From: Streptomyces althioticus
GTDB lineage: Bacteria; Actinomycetota; Actinomycetes; Streptomycetales; Streptomycetaceae
DNA: 64,000 bases
Reading direction: 5' to 3'
Assembly: GCA_014649355.1 (NCBI GenBank)
Contig: BMSW01000004.1
Location: 486,220-550,219, forward strand
The position numbers and the translations under genes were made by a program. Below, one piece after another: positions 23,920 through 31,104 of the stretch. Under the pieces are notes generated by a model that worked only from the letters and a program-made list of their open reading frames with translations, had not been told where the DNA came from and did no database searches. The number at the start of each line of letters is the position of its first letter. Positions within the stretch are counted from its first letter, which is position 1.

Positions 23920-24432
23920 GTGACCGGGACGCACAGCCACGTCGTCCCCGGCGTGCAGGTGTGCTCGCTGAAGGTGGACACGCCGCAGGTCATCCAGCCC
24001 GGCACGACCTACCAAGTCGTCAGGTTCCCGTTCGGGGCGGCGGAGTCGACGGACCGGTGGGAGATGCACCAGACGGTGCAGCCCGACGGGTATGTGGTCG
24101 CCGACTGGTCGGCGGACGACCGCAGCGGGCTGATCTGGCCGTCGCGGCCGGGCTGGGGCACGCTCCACGCGATGATCCAGTGGGAGGCGGGCACGGCGAC
24201 GGAGTACCGCGACCAGTACGTGCGGGACCCGCTGGGGCTGACGTCGAATCCGAACGACACCACGGCGACGGAGCACCGGGCGCCGACGCCGGGCGGCAAC
24301 TACTTCGTGAAGACGCACGGCATCTTCGTCAGCCCGGACGTGCCGATCGCGCTGCGGGTCACGCACAACAACCCGACGCCGCTCCAGCTGACCCTCGCGG
24401 AGTTCAAGCTGGCGATCTTCCACGCCGACTGA
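23920..24432 (+). CDS. Hypothetical tail-associated beta protein
   Basis: 170 residues from GTG 23920, one base after the previous stop. The sequence reads as alternating beta strands with many aromatic residues (D-R-W-E-M-H-Q-T, V-A-D-W-S-A-D-D) and ends in L-T-L-A-E-F-K-L-A-I-F-H. No family is recognised. Its place between the fibre partner and endolysin suggests a virion surface or tail-tip protein. It has only one cysteine, unlike most neighbours. Confidence 0.6.
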   Translation: MTGTHSHVVPGVQVCSLKVDTPQVIQPGTTYQVVRFPFGAAESTDRWEMHQTVQPDGYVVADWSADDRSGLIWPSRPGWGTLHAMIQWEAGTATEYRDQYVRDPLGLTSNPNDTTATEHRAPTPGGNYFVKTHGIFVSPDVPIALRVTHNNPTPLQLTLAEFKLAIFHAD

Positions 24433-24511
24433 CGGTGCAACGCCGACGGTTAGACTCCCAGGAGCTGCTGGTTGTGGGCCGGGCGAGGAACTCCTGTCAG
24501 GAGTGGTCGCC
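24429..24511 (+). promoter_or_regulatory. Leader element copy 7: -35/-10-like pair, conserved box, SD hairpin
   Basis: CTGACG (24429-24434) and TAGACT (24451-24456) are spaced 16 bases apart. The box is at 24465-24484. ACTCCT (24490-24495) pairs with AGGAGT (24499-24504), which contains the ribosome site. An outer stem GGCGA (24482-24486) / TCGCC (24507-24511) ends directly before the GTG at 24512. Confidence 0.8.
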
Positions 24512-25603
24512 GTGTCGCAACCCGCTACCTCAGCCCAGTGGCGTGCCGCGCTGAAGGCAGAAGGCGTCCCGTTCATCGAGCACCCCGGGTGGACCACCCG
24601 CGGCCGAGACCAGGCGACCGGGAACCCGTTCGGTGAGGTCTACGGCATCCTCAACCACCACACGGCTGGCCGGGACTCGCTCGCCCTGATCGCGACGACC
24701 GGCCGGCCCGGCCTGCCGCCGCCTCTGGCGCATGCCCTGCTGCGCAAGGACGGCGTGGTCGTCCTGATCGCGGCGGGCCGCGCCAACCACGCGGGCCTGG
24801 TCGCCGACAACGTGATGCGGGCGATCATCGCGGAGGATCCGCTGCCGAAGGCGGACAAGTCCCGGACGGTCGACGGAAATGACCGGCTTTACGGGCTGGA
24901 GGTCGAGAACCTCGGCAACGGCGAGGACGTCTACACGCGCGCCCAGTACGACTCGTGGGTGCGTTTTGATGCGGCCCTCTGTCGCCTGCACGGCTGGAAC
25001 GAGCGCAGTGCGGCCGGGCACCTGGAGACGAGCGTCGAGGGGAAGGTGGACCCCGCGGGGCCGGTGGAGGGGTACGGCCGGCGCGGCAGGTTCACCTTCA
25101 CGATGGGGCGGTTCCGTGGCGACGTCGCCGAGCGGCTCAGGCACCCGGCCAGTTGGAGCCCCACTACGGAGGAGAACGACAGCGTGACCCTTGACTACGT
25201 CAACCTCGGCCTGGCCGACGGCTACGAGCTCGCGCCGGGGGCGTGGAAGGACATCGCGTTCACCGCCGAGTGGGCCGACGAGCCCGGCGGGCACGCCGCC
25301 GGGGATGCGACGGTGGTGAAGGGCCCGGCGACGTTCACCGGCTCGCTCAGCCTGCGCTTCGAGGGCCTGGACGTCGGCGAGGTCGTGCAGGTCCGCATGG
25401 CCGAGTACGACAACGCGGGCGCGTTGCAGCACTCCCACCCGATCCACGAGATCACTGGTACGGCCGGCGGGTCGTTCGGGGTGCTGCCGCTGACGAAGCG
25501 GATCGGCGCCGGACGGAACCTGCGGGTGCGGCTGCTGAACCAGGGGCCCGGCCCGGTCGAGGTGGCCAGCGCCGTCGTCACGGTGCTGGTGTGGGAGGGC
25601 TGA
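24512..25603 (+). CDS. Endolysin, N-acetylmuramoyl-L-alanine amidase (amidase_2 type)
   Basis: 363 residues from GTG 24512; a GTG at 24503 would place the ribosome site inside the gene. Residues 40-195 carry the zinc amidase pattern: N-H-H-T-A-G (H49/H50), a H-A-L-L-R-K-D-G segment, G-L-E-V-E-N-L-G-N-G-E and H-L-E-T-S-V-E-G-K-V-D-P with the distal ligand. It cuts the peptide from peptidoglycan to release progeny. Residues 205-363 form a beta-rich C-terminal domain, probably wall binding, not assigned to a family. There is no signal peptide, so export would need the holin-like protein next door. Confidence 0.9.
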   Translation: MSQPATSAQWRAALKAEGVPFIEHPGWTTRGRDQATGNPFGEVYGILNHHTAGRDSLALIATTGRPGLPPPLAHALLRKDGVVVLIAAGRANHAGLVADNVMRAIIAEDPLPKADKSRTVDGNDRLYGLEVENLGNGEDVYTRAQYDSWVRFDAALCRLHGWNERSAAGHLETSVEGKVDPAGPVEGYGRRGRFTFTMGRFRGDVAERLRHPASWSPTTEENDSVTLDYVNLGLADGYELAPGAWKDIAFTAEWADEPGGHAAGDATVVKGPATFTGSLSLRFEGLDVGEVVQVRMAEYDNAGALQHSHPIHEITGTAGGSFGVLPLTKRIGAGRNLRVRLLNQGPGPVEVASAVVTVLVWEG

Positions 25604-25605
25604 GC

Positions 25606-26001
25606 ATGGACCTCACCACGGGAGTTCCCGCCGTCGACACGGCGCTGCTGTGGGGTGCGGCCGTGTCCGTCCTCGTTGGCGGCGTCACAGCCCTGTGGCG
25701 GGCGGTACGGGCGGCCAGGCACCTGTCGCAGCGCACGAGCCAGTTCCTCGACGACTGGTACGGGGAACCGGCCCGGCCCGGCGTCCCGGCGCGGCCGGGC
25801 GTGATGGAGCGTATGGCCGGGATGGAGGAGCGTCTCGGGCACGTCTGGCACGAGGTGTACCCGAACGACGGCGGCAGCCTCCGGGACGCCGTGGATCTGG
25901 CGAACCAGCGGCTGGCGCGCCTGTGTCCGGACGAGCCCGGCGTCGCCCCCTGCGCCCCGCCGGAGCCTCCCGCCCCGCCGGACGGACCGTCCGCCGCCTG
26001 A
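25606..26001 (+). CDS. Small membrane protein, holin candidate
   Basis: 131 residues from ATG 25606, two bases after the endolysin stop. One membrane segment lies at residues about 11-33, followed by a basic stretch, a soluble helical part and a Pro-rich tail ending P-P-E-P-P-A-P-P. Location behind the amidase suggests a holin or a similar lysis protein. The single segment and long soluble tail are more like actinophage membrane proteins of unclear role, so the assignment is tentative. Confidence 0.55.
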   Translation: MDLTTGVPAVDTALLWGAAVSVLVGGVTALWRAVRAARHLSQRTSQFLDDWYGEPARPGVPARPGVMERMAGMEERLGHVWHEVYPNDGGSLRDAVDLANQRLARLCPDEPGVAPCAPPEPPAPPDGPSAA

Positions 26002-26078
26002 CCGGATGCCCGCCCTGCGCGCCGAGGGCGGGCGTCCCCGTTTGTGGCATTCTGTCCGCCGTAAGAAACGGAGGGCCC

Positions 26079-26519
26079 TTGACTGCCGACACTGACCTGC
26101 ACGCCCTGCTGACCCGGCTCACGCCCCTCTCCCGCCCCGCCCTCGCGGGGCCTGGCGTGGACAGTGAGCGTCCTCAGCGCACGATCGTCCCGCTGGCGGA
26201 CTACATCGGGCGGGGGCTCGTCCGCTTCGCGTGCCCGCTCGGCCTGCCGGCGGACGTGCGGTCCTACGGCCCCGGTTTCGCCGGGATGGTGCGAGGGCCT
26301 GCGCCGTGCGGGTGGGCGTACGACCACGACTCCTTCGCGGACGACGCCGAGCCGATCAGCGTGCCTGTCTCGGCGAGTCCGGAGGAGGTGAGCCGGTTGC
26401 TGAGCGCGCGGGCCGAGCGGCGGTCGGAGGAGCTGCGCCGGCGTATCGAAGGGGAGCTTCGGGAGCACTTCACCGTGGCGCATCCCGGTATCGAGCCCCC
26501 GGAGAGGGAGCTGCCGTGA
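26079..26519 (+). CDS. Hypothetical phage protein
   Basis: 146 residues from TTG 26079, with ACGGAGGG just upstream. It has an acidic N-terminus, a P-L-A-D-Y-I-G-R-G-L-V segment and a charged C-terminal helix rich in E-R-R/E-E-L-R. No family is recognised. The gene overlaps the next one by four bases, and together they follow the lysis genes after a 77-base gap, so they form a small unit of unknown role. Confidence 0.6.
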   Translation: MTADTDLHALLTRLTPLSRPALAGPGVDSERPQRTIVPLADYIGRGLVRFACPLGLPADVRSYGPGFAGMVRGPAPCGWAYDHDSFADDAEPISVPVSASPEEVSRLLSARAERRSEELRRRIEGELREHFTVAHPGIEPPERELP

Positions 26520-26839
26520 GGCCGTACAGCCAGCCCAACCGCCGGCCCTACCCGAGCGTGGAGCGCGCCCGCCGCCAGGTCGAGCGGGTGCTGCGGGAGC
26601 AGGTGTGCCCGGCCTGCGGGCACCCGGTGCGTAAGCATGCCGTCGAGGCCGGGCAGCGGGTGTGCACGCGCGGCCACGGGCGGATCACCTGCGTGGACTG
26701 CGCGCACGGCTACGCGGCCATGTCACGGCTCGGGCAGCAGGCCGTGGAGGGTGCGCTGCGGGGGATCCGGCTGGCGTCCCGGTGGGTTCCGGAAGGGCTG
26801 CCGACGATGCGGCCTGTCGTGCTTCCGTCGGGCGAATAG
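26516..26839 (+). CDS. Small zinc-ribbon protein
   Basis: 107 residues from the GTG of a GTGA overlap. The N-terminal 30 residues are strongly basic. A C-P-A-C-G-H-P-V knuckle (near residue 30) and a later C-x(8)-C-V-D-C group could bind one zinc. The pattern suits a nucleic-acid-binding regulator. It is the last plus-strand gene before the bidirectional terminator at 26,881. Confidence 0.65.
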   Translation: MRPYSQPNRRPYPSVERARRQVERVLREQVCPACGHPVRKHAVEAGQRVCTRGHGRITCVDCAHGYAAMSRLGQQAVEGALRGIRLASRWVPEGLPTMRPVVLPSGE

Positions 26840-26880
26840 CCGGGTATGGTGGCATTCGTCCACGCTAGTGCGCTACTCGG

Positions 26881-26900
26881 ATCCCGCCCTCGGGCGGGAT
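26881..26900. terminator. Terminator between convergent genes
   Basis: ATCCCGCC (26881-26888) and GGCGGGAT (26893-26900) form an 8-bp stem with a CTCG loop. It lies between a plus-strand stop and a minus-strand stop, so it may serve both. Confidence 0.7.
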
Positions 26901-26907
26901 TCGTGCG

Positions 26908-27084
26908 TTATGCGGCGGGTTCGACGTCGTCTCGGGTGACCTCGGCCCACAGGGTGAGGAGGCGGGTCCACTCGGCGGTGCGCGCGGCGCCCGCGGGTGT
27001 TCCCATCAGTCGGCGGAAGGCTTCGTTGAGCTCGTCCCTCGTCGGGCGGCGCGAACCGTCCGATTGGCGCGGGATCTGGGGCAT
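26908..27084 (-). CDS. Small hypothetical helical protein
   Basis: 58 residues on the minus strand, from the ATG at 27084. It contains R-D-E-L-N-E-A-F-R-R-L-M and a Trp-containing helix ending with D-D-V-E-P-A-A. No ribosome site is visible, and an ACGGTA-type hexamer lies 7 bases upstream, so the message may be leaderless. It is divergent from the zinc-ribbon gene at 27,151 and close to the XRE gene. A regulatory role is possible but not shown. Longer in-frame extensions were rejected because they run through the divergent gene. Confidence 0.55.
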   Translation of the reverse strand: MPQIPRQSDGSRRPTRDELNEAFRRLMGTPAGAARTAEWTRLLTLWAEVTRDDVEPAA

Positions 27085-27106
27085 ACGGCAACGGTATGGG
27101 ATGGGA

Positions 27107-27134
27107 CTGACAACCGTCACCGGCGTTCTAACAT
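27107..27134 (+). promoter_or_regulatory. Putative promoter for the 27,151 gene
   Basis: CTGACA (27107-27112) and TAACAT (27129-27134) are spaced 16 bases apart, close to the vegetative consensus. Transcription would start near 27,141, leaving a short leader with GAGG before the GTG at 27151. Confidence 0.5.
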
Positions 27135-27150
27135 CTGTTCGAGGCGGTGA

Positions 27151-27387
27151 GTGGTTGCCGCCCAGGACGGACGGACGCAGATGAACGACACGGTGCCACC
27201 CATCACCGAGGACGACCCGTCGGTGTCGATGTGCTCGGGCGACCACGTCGGCAGGTGCGCGACGTGCCACCGGCGCACGCACCGGTACGGCCATGGCGGC
27301 AACCCGCTGTGCAGCTTCTGTTTCGAGGCGCAGTCCGCGAAGTGGGGCTCCGGCGTTCGGCACGTCGGCCGCCAAGCGCTGATGTAG
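27151..27387 (+). CDS. Small zinc-ribbon protein
   Basis: 78 residues from GTG 27151, which has GAGG six bases upstream; an ATG at 27181 gives 68 residues. C-A-T-C-H-R-R-T-H and C-S-F-C-F form two C-x-x-C knuckles about 20 residues apart, so one zinc is likely bound. Such proteins are often small DNA- or protein-binding regulators. It precedes the XRE gene by about 240 bases on the same strand, but a hairpin lies between. Confidence 0.55.
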   Translation: MVAAQDGRTQMNDTVPPITEDDPSVSMCSGDHVGRCATCHRRTHRYGHGGNPLCSFCFEAQSAKWGSGVRHVGRQALM

Positions 27388-27549
27388 GCGTACTGCCGCC
27401 GCGCCCCGGCGGGTGCTTCGAGGAGGCGGAGACCAGGTGGCCCTCCGCGCCGCAGAGGTGCCCGAAGTGCCCCGCATTCGGCGATTTGAGGCGTGTCGCG
27501 GGGCTGTGGGGCGGGTCTGGTGTCGCGGGCCGTGGTCACTACGTGTCAA

Positions 27550-27580
27550 CGCCCCGTGGACTTAGGGGAGTCACGGGGCG
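27550..27580. promoter_or_regulatory. Inverted repeat upstream of the XRE gene (operator or terminator)
   Basis: CGCCCCGTG (27550-27558) and CACGGGGCG (27572-27580) are a perfect 9-bp inverted repeat with a 13-base loop, 50 bases before the XRE start. Its distance suits an autoregulatory operator. It could instead end the zinc-ribbon transcript. Confidence 0.45.
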
Positions 27581-27629
27581 TCGACCGGAGTACCGTTTCG
27601 AGTGTCGAGGTCGGAACGGAGGCACCAGT

Positions 27630-28874
27630 ATGGCCCACACTTCCACCGCTTTGGGAGACGCCGTCCGTGCGCATCGCCGGACACGCGGCTGGACCCAGGA
27701 GAAGCTCGCCGAAGAAGCCGGCTTGTCCGTCGGTGTGATCAGGAAGATCGAGCAGGGAGGGACTGCGAGGGTTGAGACGCTGCACTGCATCGCGCGGGCG
27801 TACGAGATCCCCACCTCTCAGCTGTTCGCGCCGGGGGCGCCGCTCCCGGTAGAGGAGGACGGCACGAACAGGCAACTTCTCGCGCAGCTTCGCCGGGCGC
27901 TCATGCCGCCGGTCGGCATCACAGACAGCCTCGCTGATCCCGGACCGGCAGAGCCGCTGCCGGACATTCGCCGGCGGATCGAGGACGCGTTGGAGCTCTA
28001 CAACGCTGACCGCTATGACTCGGTGGCCCGCCAGCTGCCCAGCCTGCTGCACGCGGCGGAGGTGGCGGCCGTGACGGCTGACGAGGACCTGCGCCACGAA
28101 GCCGCACTGGTGCGGGCTCACGCGCTGCTCCTGGCCGGCAAATATTTGACGCAGGTCAGGCAGTACGACATGGCGTACCAGGCGCTCGTGGACAGCATCC
28201 GAGCCGGCAGGGAGCTGGACGAGACGCTGACGGCGACCACGGGCGTCGTGGGCCTGTGCTGGCTGCTGCTGAGGCAGGACCGGTTCGACGAAGCGGAGCG
28301 CCTGGCGGCGACGACCGCGGAGCGTATCGAGCCGCGGCTGTCGAAGGCGCCGGTGGGGCACGTCGCCGTGTGGGGTGAGCTGTGCCTGAGGATCGCGTCG
28401 GCGGCGGTGCGGAATAACCGGCCGGACGAGGCGCAGGAAGCGCGGAGGATGGCCGCTACGGCGGCGTCCGCCGTCGGGATGGAACACGCCGATTACCGCA
28501 CGCATTGGGCCCGCTTTGGGCCCGTCACGACGGAGCTGAAGGCGGTGGAGGACCTCTCGTTGGCGGGTGACGCGCGAGGTGTGCTGCGGCGGTCCGATGA
28601 CGGTTTGCTGGGCCGCACCGCGATGAAGAAGGTCGGCCGGCCGTCGGCCATCAACTGGAACAGGCACCGGCTGGACGTGGCGCGGGCGCACGTCGCGCTC
28701 GGCTCCACCCAGGACGCGATGGACGAGCTGGTCAGGGTGCGCCGTACGACCAGCAACTGGCTCCAGCATCAGCCGATGGCGCGGTACGTGATGGAGGACA
28801 TCCTGCGCACGCGCAAGCGGACGCTGACGAGGGAGATGCGGGAGATGGCGCAGCACCTGAACGTGCATGCCTGA
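27630..28874 (+). CDS. XRE-family transcriptional regulator with TPR-like C-terminus
   Basis: 414 residues from ATG 27630, with ACGGAGG upstream. Residues 8-65 form a helix-turn-helix of the XRE type (W-T-Q-E-K-L-A-E-E-A-G-L-S-V-G-V-I-R-K-I-E-Q-G). The remaining 340 residues are helical with a repeat-like A-x-x-L/A spacing, as in TPR-containing Streptomyces regulators that bind small ligands or peptides. It lies between the lysis genes and the biosynthetic cassette, so it could be the lysogeny regulator or control the cargo. A strong terminator follows. Confidence 0.85.
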   Translation: MAHTSTALGDAVRAHRRTRGWTQEKLAEEAGLSVGVIRKIEQGGTARVETLHCIARAYEIPTSQLFAPGAPLPVEEDGTNRQLLAQLRRALMPPVGITDSLADPGPAEPLPDIRRRIEDALELYNADRYDSVARQLPSLLHAAEVAAVTADEDLRHEAALVRAHALLLAGKYLTQVRQYDMAYQALVDSIRAGRELDETLTATTGVVGLCWLLLRQDRFDEAERLAATTAERIEPRLSKAPVGHVAVWGELCLRIASAAVRNNRPDEAQEARRMAATAASAVGMEHADYRTHWARFGPVTTELKAVEDLSLAGDARGVLRRSDDGLLGRTAMKKVGRPSAINWNRHRLDVARAHVALGSTQDAMDELVRVRRTTSNWLQHQPMARYVMEDILRTRKRTLTREMREMAQHLNVHA

Positions 28875-28898
28875 CGCCCCAACAGAAGTACTACGAAG

Positions 28899-28936
28899 CG
28901 TGGCACTTCGCGGTTGAACATCCGCGAAGTGCCACG
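28899..28936 (+). terminator. Strong terminator after the XRE gene
   Basis: CGTGGCACTTCGCGG (28899-28913) and CCGCGAAGTGCCACG (28922-28936) form a perfect 15-bp stem with an 8-base loop. Confidence 0.85.
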
Positions 28937-29091
28937 TTCCGTGTGTGGTCCGTCACATTGTGCGGTCGTACGGTCCAAGAGCCCACCCGACGACCTACGC
29001 CAGGGACATGAGCCATGCGTAGTACGACTGATGACCGCACGCAACGCAGAGCGCCGCTGCCCCTCCCCGCGCCCGGATGGGGGGCGAAGCG

Positions 29092-29619
29092 ATGACCGAT
29101 GCAGAGACGCGTGTCGTGGAACCGACCGACGTGGTGAAGCGACCGGAGCGCGAGCTCGCGGCGTCCCAGTGGCTCCTGGCCGCTGCGGATGACCGGGAAC
29201 GAGCCCTGACCGAATGGGAGAACGGAGGGGTGGCCCTCCTGCGCTGCGGCGGCATCCTCGGCGCCGTCCGACTCCCGGCCCGCCTCGTGTGGTGCGCGGC
29301 CGGCTCGGAGGAGCTGACCGCAGTGGACGCCTACCTCCACGAGGCCCTCGAAGGTCCAGTGTTCATGGACCTGCATGCCCTCCACTACTACATCCTTGTT
29401 GCGCCTCGTTCCCTCAGCCACTTCCCGGCCGAGGACTTCCGCGGCGCTGAGCGCATCGGCCGGGATCACTTCCTCGGTGTTCCGGAGGTCCGGCGCACCA
29501 TCCCGCAGGGCCGTTCCTACTGGTGCGTGCCGATGGACTCGCCGGGCGTGCTCTGCCCGGTGGAGGCTGTCGAGGCAATGGCCCGCGCTGGGAGCCGCAG
29601 CGAGGCACCCAGCCTGTGA
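29092..29619 (+). CDS. Conserved hypothetical actinobacterial protein
   Basis: 175 residues from ATG 29092; an ATG at 29077 is less likely because GGGGGCGAAG precedes the later one. Motifs include S-Q-W-L-L-A-A-A-D-D, W-E-N-G-G-V-A-L-L-R-C-G, a Y-Y-I-L-V-A-P strand and R-S-Y-W-C-V-P-M-D-S-P-G. The pattern recalls Streptomyces proteins that occur near XRE regulators, resembling the N-terminal part of bifunctional primase/polymerase-like proteins, but catalytic acids are not evident. The stop overlaps a tiny membrane-protein gene. Confidence 0.65.
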   Translation: MTDAETRVVEPTDVVKRPERELAASQWLLAAADDRERALTEWENGGVALLRCGGILGAVRLPARLVWCAAGSEELTAVDAYLHEALEGPVFMDLHALHYYILVAPRSLSHFPAEDFRGAERIGRDHFLGVPEVRRTIPQGRSYWCVPMDSPGVLCPVEAVEAMARAGSRSEAPSL

Positions 29620-29708
29620 GGCCTGACAGCAGGACAGGGCAGGTCCTCTACTGCCTCGTCCTCGCCGTCCTGTTGACCGCGCTCCTGATCGGACTCGCCG
29701 GCCGCTGA
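29616..29708 (+). CDS. Tiny single-span membrane protein
   Basis: A 30-residue frame beginning with the GTG of a GTGA overlap with the previous stop. Residues 9-28 are a continuous hydrophobic segment (L-Y-C-L-V-L-A-V-L-L-T-A-L-L-I-G-L) flanked by basic residues. The overlap suggests translational coupling. Such peptides can modulate membrane enzymes or act as toxins; no family is recognised. It could also be a chance frame. Confidence 0.45.
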   Translation: MRPDSRTGQVLYCLVLAVLLTALLIGLAGR

Positions 29709-29809
29709 GCCGCGCCCAGGAGCTGAGCCGCCGTATCGGACGGCTCGCAGACGCCCGCATCCCGCCCGCGCGCTCTCCCCCCGTGAGCCGCGGGTGGGAC
29801 GGGTGATGA

Positions 29810-29849
29810 GGCCCCGGCCGCCTCCTGAAGGGGAGGGGTGGCCGGGGCC
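29810..29849 (+). terminator. Terminator before the biosynthetic cassette
   Basis: GGCCCCGGCC (29810-29819) pairs with GGCCGGGGCC (29840-29849). An inner CCTCC/GGAGG pair extends the stem. It separates the cassette from the upstream genes, so the cassette probably has its own promoter between 29,850 and 29,920. Confidence 0.7.
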
Positions 29850-29922
29850 GCCATCGTCGAGCGCTGCCCTCGGCTAGTGGTCCCGGCATGTGCTCGGCCC
29901 CGTCTCACAGTGAGGAAGCTGA

Positions 29923-31104
29923 ATGATCAAAGAGGGTGCCCACACTTACATCGACGGCCAGGGGACCGTCGTGCCTTACACGGGCAAGTACGCGGTGAAG
30001 CTGGAGGACCCGTTCAGCGTCATCCGCGGGCGCTGGGAAGCTGCCGGCATCACCGGCGCCTACCGGCCGCTGCGTGTGGAGTTCGAGCTGACGGACCGCT
30101 GCAACGACACCTGCGCCTCGTGCGGCATGGGCGCCAAGCCCGTGAGCGAGGGCGTGACCCTGTCCGACGCCCAGGTCGACCGGCTCATCGAGCAGTTCGC
30201 CGACGTCGGCCTGTCCTCGGTGGCCATCACCGGCGGCGAGCCGTTCGTGTCCAGCCGGGCGCTGTACCGCTTCATCGGCCAGGCGCGCGGCACCGTCGAG
30301 ATCGGCAAGCTGACCACCAACGGCATCTGGGGCACGGAGAAGGGCACCCGGACCGTCTTCGAGCGGCTGGTGGCCGCCGGGTTCCTCGACACCCGCATCT
30401 TCGTGCCGCTGCTGATGGTGTCGATCGGTGAGCAGACGACGCCGCTGGACCGCATCGCGCGGATCATCCACCACGTGGCGACGGAGTTCACCGACCGGGA
30501 CCTCAACATCGCGGTGTCCAGCCTCGCCGACCCCGCCGACCGCAAGCACCGCATCTACGAGCTGCTGGCGGTGTACGAGGAGATGTACGGCGAGTTCCCG
30601 CACGACCGGGTGCACTCCACGATGCGGGTCTACCTGGAGAACGAGCGGCTGGAGAACCAGGCGCCCATCAACCGGCCCGGAAACACGACGGTCAGCCGGT
30701 GGATGGACAGCTGCTACGACTGCTTCGCGCCGACGGTCGGCACCTACGTGCTGCCGTGCGCGCTGATGAAGGTGTCCGGCGACCTCTACTCCTGCGCGGC
30801 GTTCAACGTCCCCGAGAAGCTCGGGTTCGGCAACCTGTTCCGCGAGTCCTTCCGCGACATCCTGGAGCGGGTCAACTCGAGCGCCTACGTGCGGACGGTG
30901 CGCGCCGGCGGCGGCCTCAAGGGCGTGCGGCAGGTCGTCCCGCAGTCGGTCACCGATCAGATGACGTGCGGCTCCTTCTGCGGCTCCTGCAAGCTCCTCA
31001 TCGACAAGTTCGAGGCTGCGACCGGCCAGCAGGAGCCGGGCGGTCGGCTGGCGACGTTCATCCCGTTGCAGGGCCTGGCTGTGCGAGGGGGGAAGACGGC
31101 GTGA
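29923..31104 (+). CDS. Radical SAM enzyme with extra C-terminal cysteine cluster
   Basis: 393 residues from ATG 29923, with GAGGAAG upstream. The iron-sulfur motif C-x3-C-x2-C is at C60, C64, C67, and the SAM-binding G-G-E-P follows near residue 107. The C-terminal third has further cysteines (C-Y-D-C, L-P-C-A-L, Y-S-C-A, then C-G-S-F-C-G-S-C), the arrangement of SPASM-like auxiliary clusters. The substrate is unknown. Its stop overlaps the start of the carrier-protein/methyltransferase gene, so a carrier-bound substrate is plausible. A peptide-modifying role is less likely because no precursor peptide is evident. Confidence 0.85.
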   Translation: MIKEGAHTYIDGQGTVVPYTGKYAVKLEDPFSVIRGRWEAAGITGAYRPLRVEFELTDRCNDTCASCGMGAKPVSEGVTLSDAQVDRLIEQFADVGLSSVAITGGEPFVSSRALYRFIGQARGTVEIGKLTTNGIWGTEKGTRTVFERLVAAGFLDTRIFVPLLMVSIGEQTTPLDRIARIIHHVATEFTDRDLNIAVSSLADPADRKHRIYELLAVYEEMYGEFPHDRVHSTMRVYLENERLENQAPINRPGNTTVSRWMDSCYDCFAPTVGTYVLPCALMKVSGDLYSCAAFNVPEKLGFGNLFRESFRDILERVNSSAYVRTVRAGGGLKGVRQVVPQSVTDQMTCGSFCGSCKLLIDKFEAATGQQEPGGRLATFIPLQGLAVRGGKTA

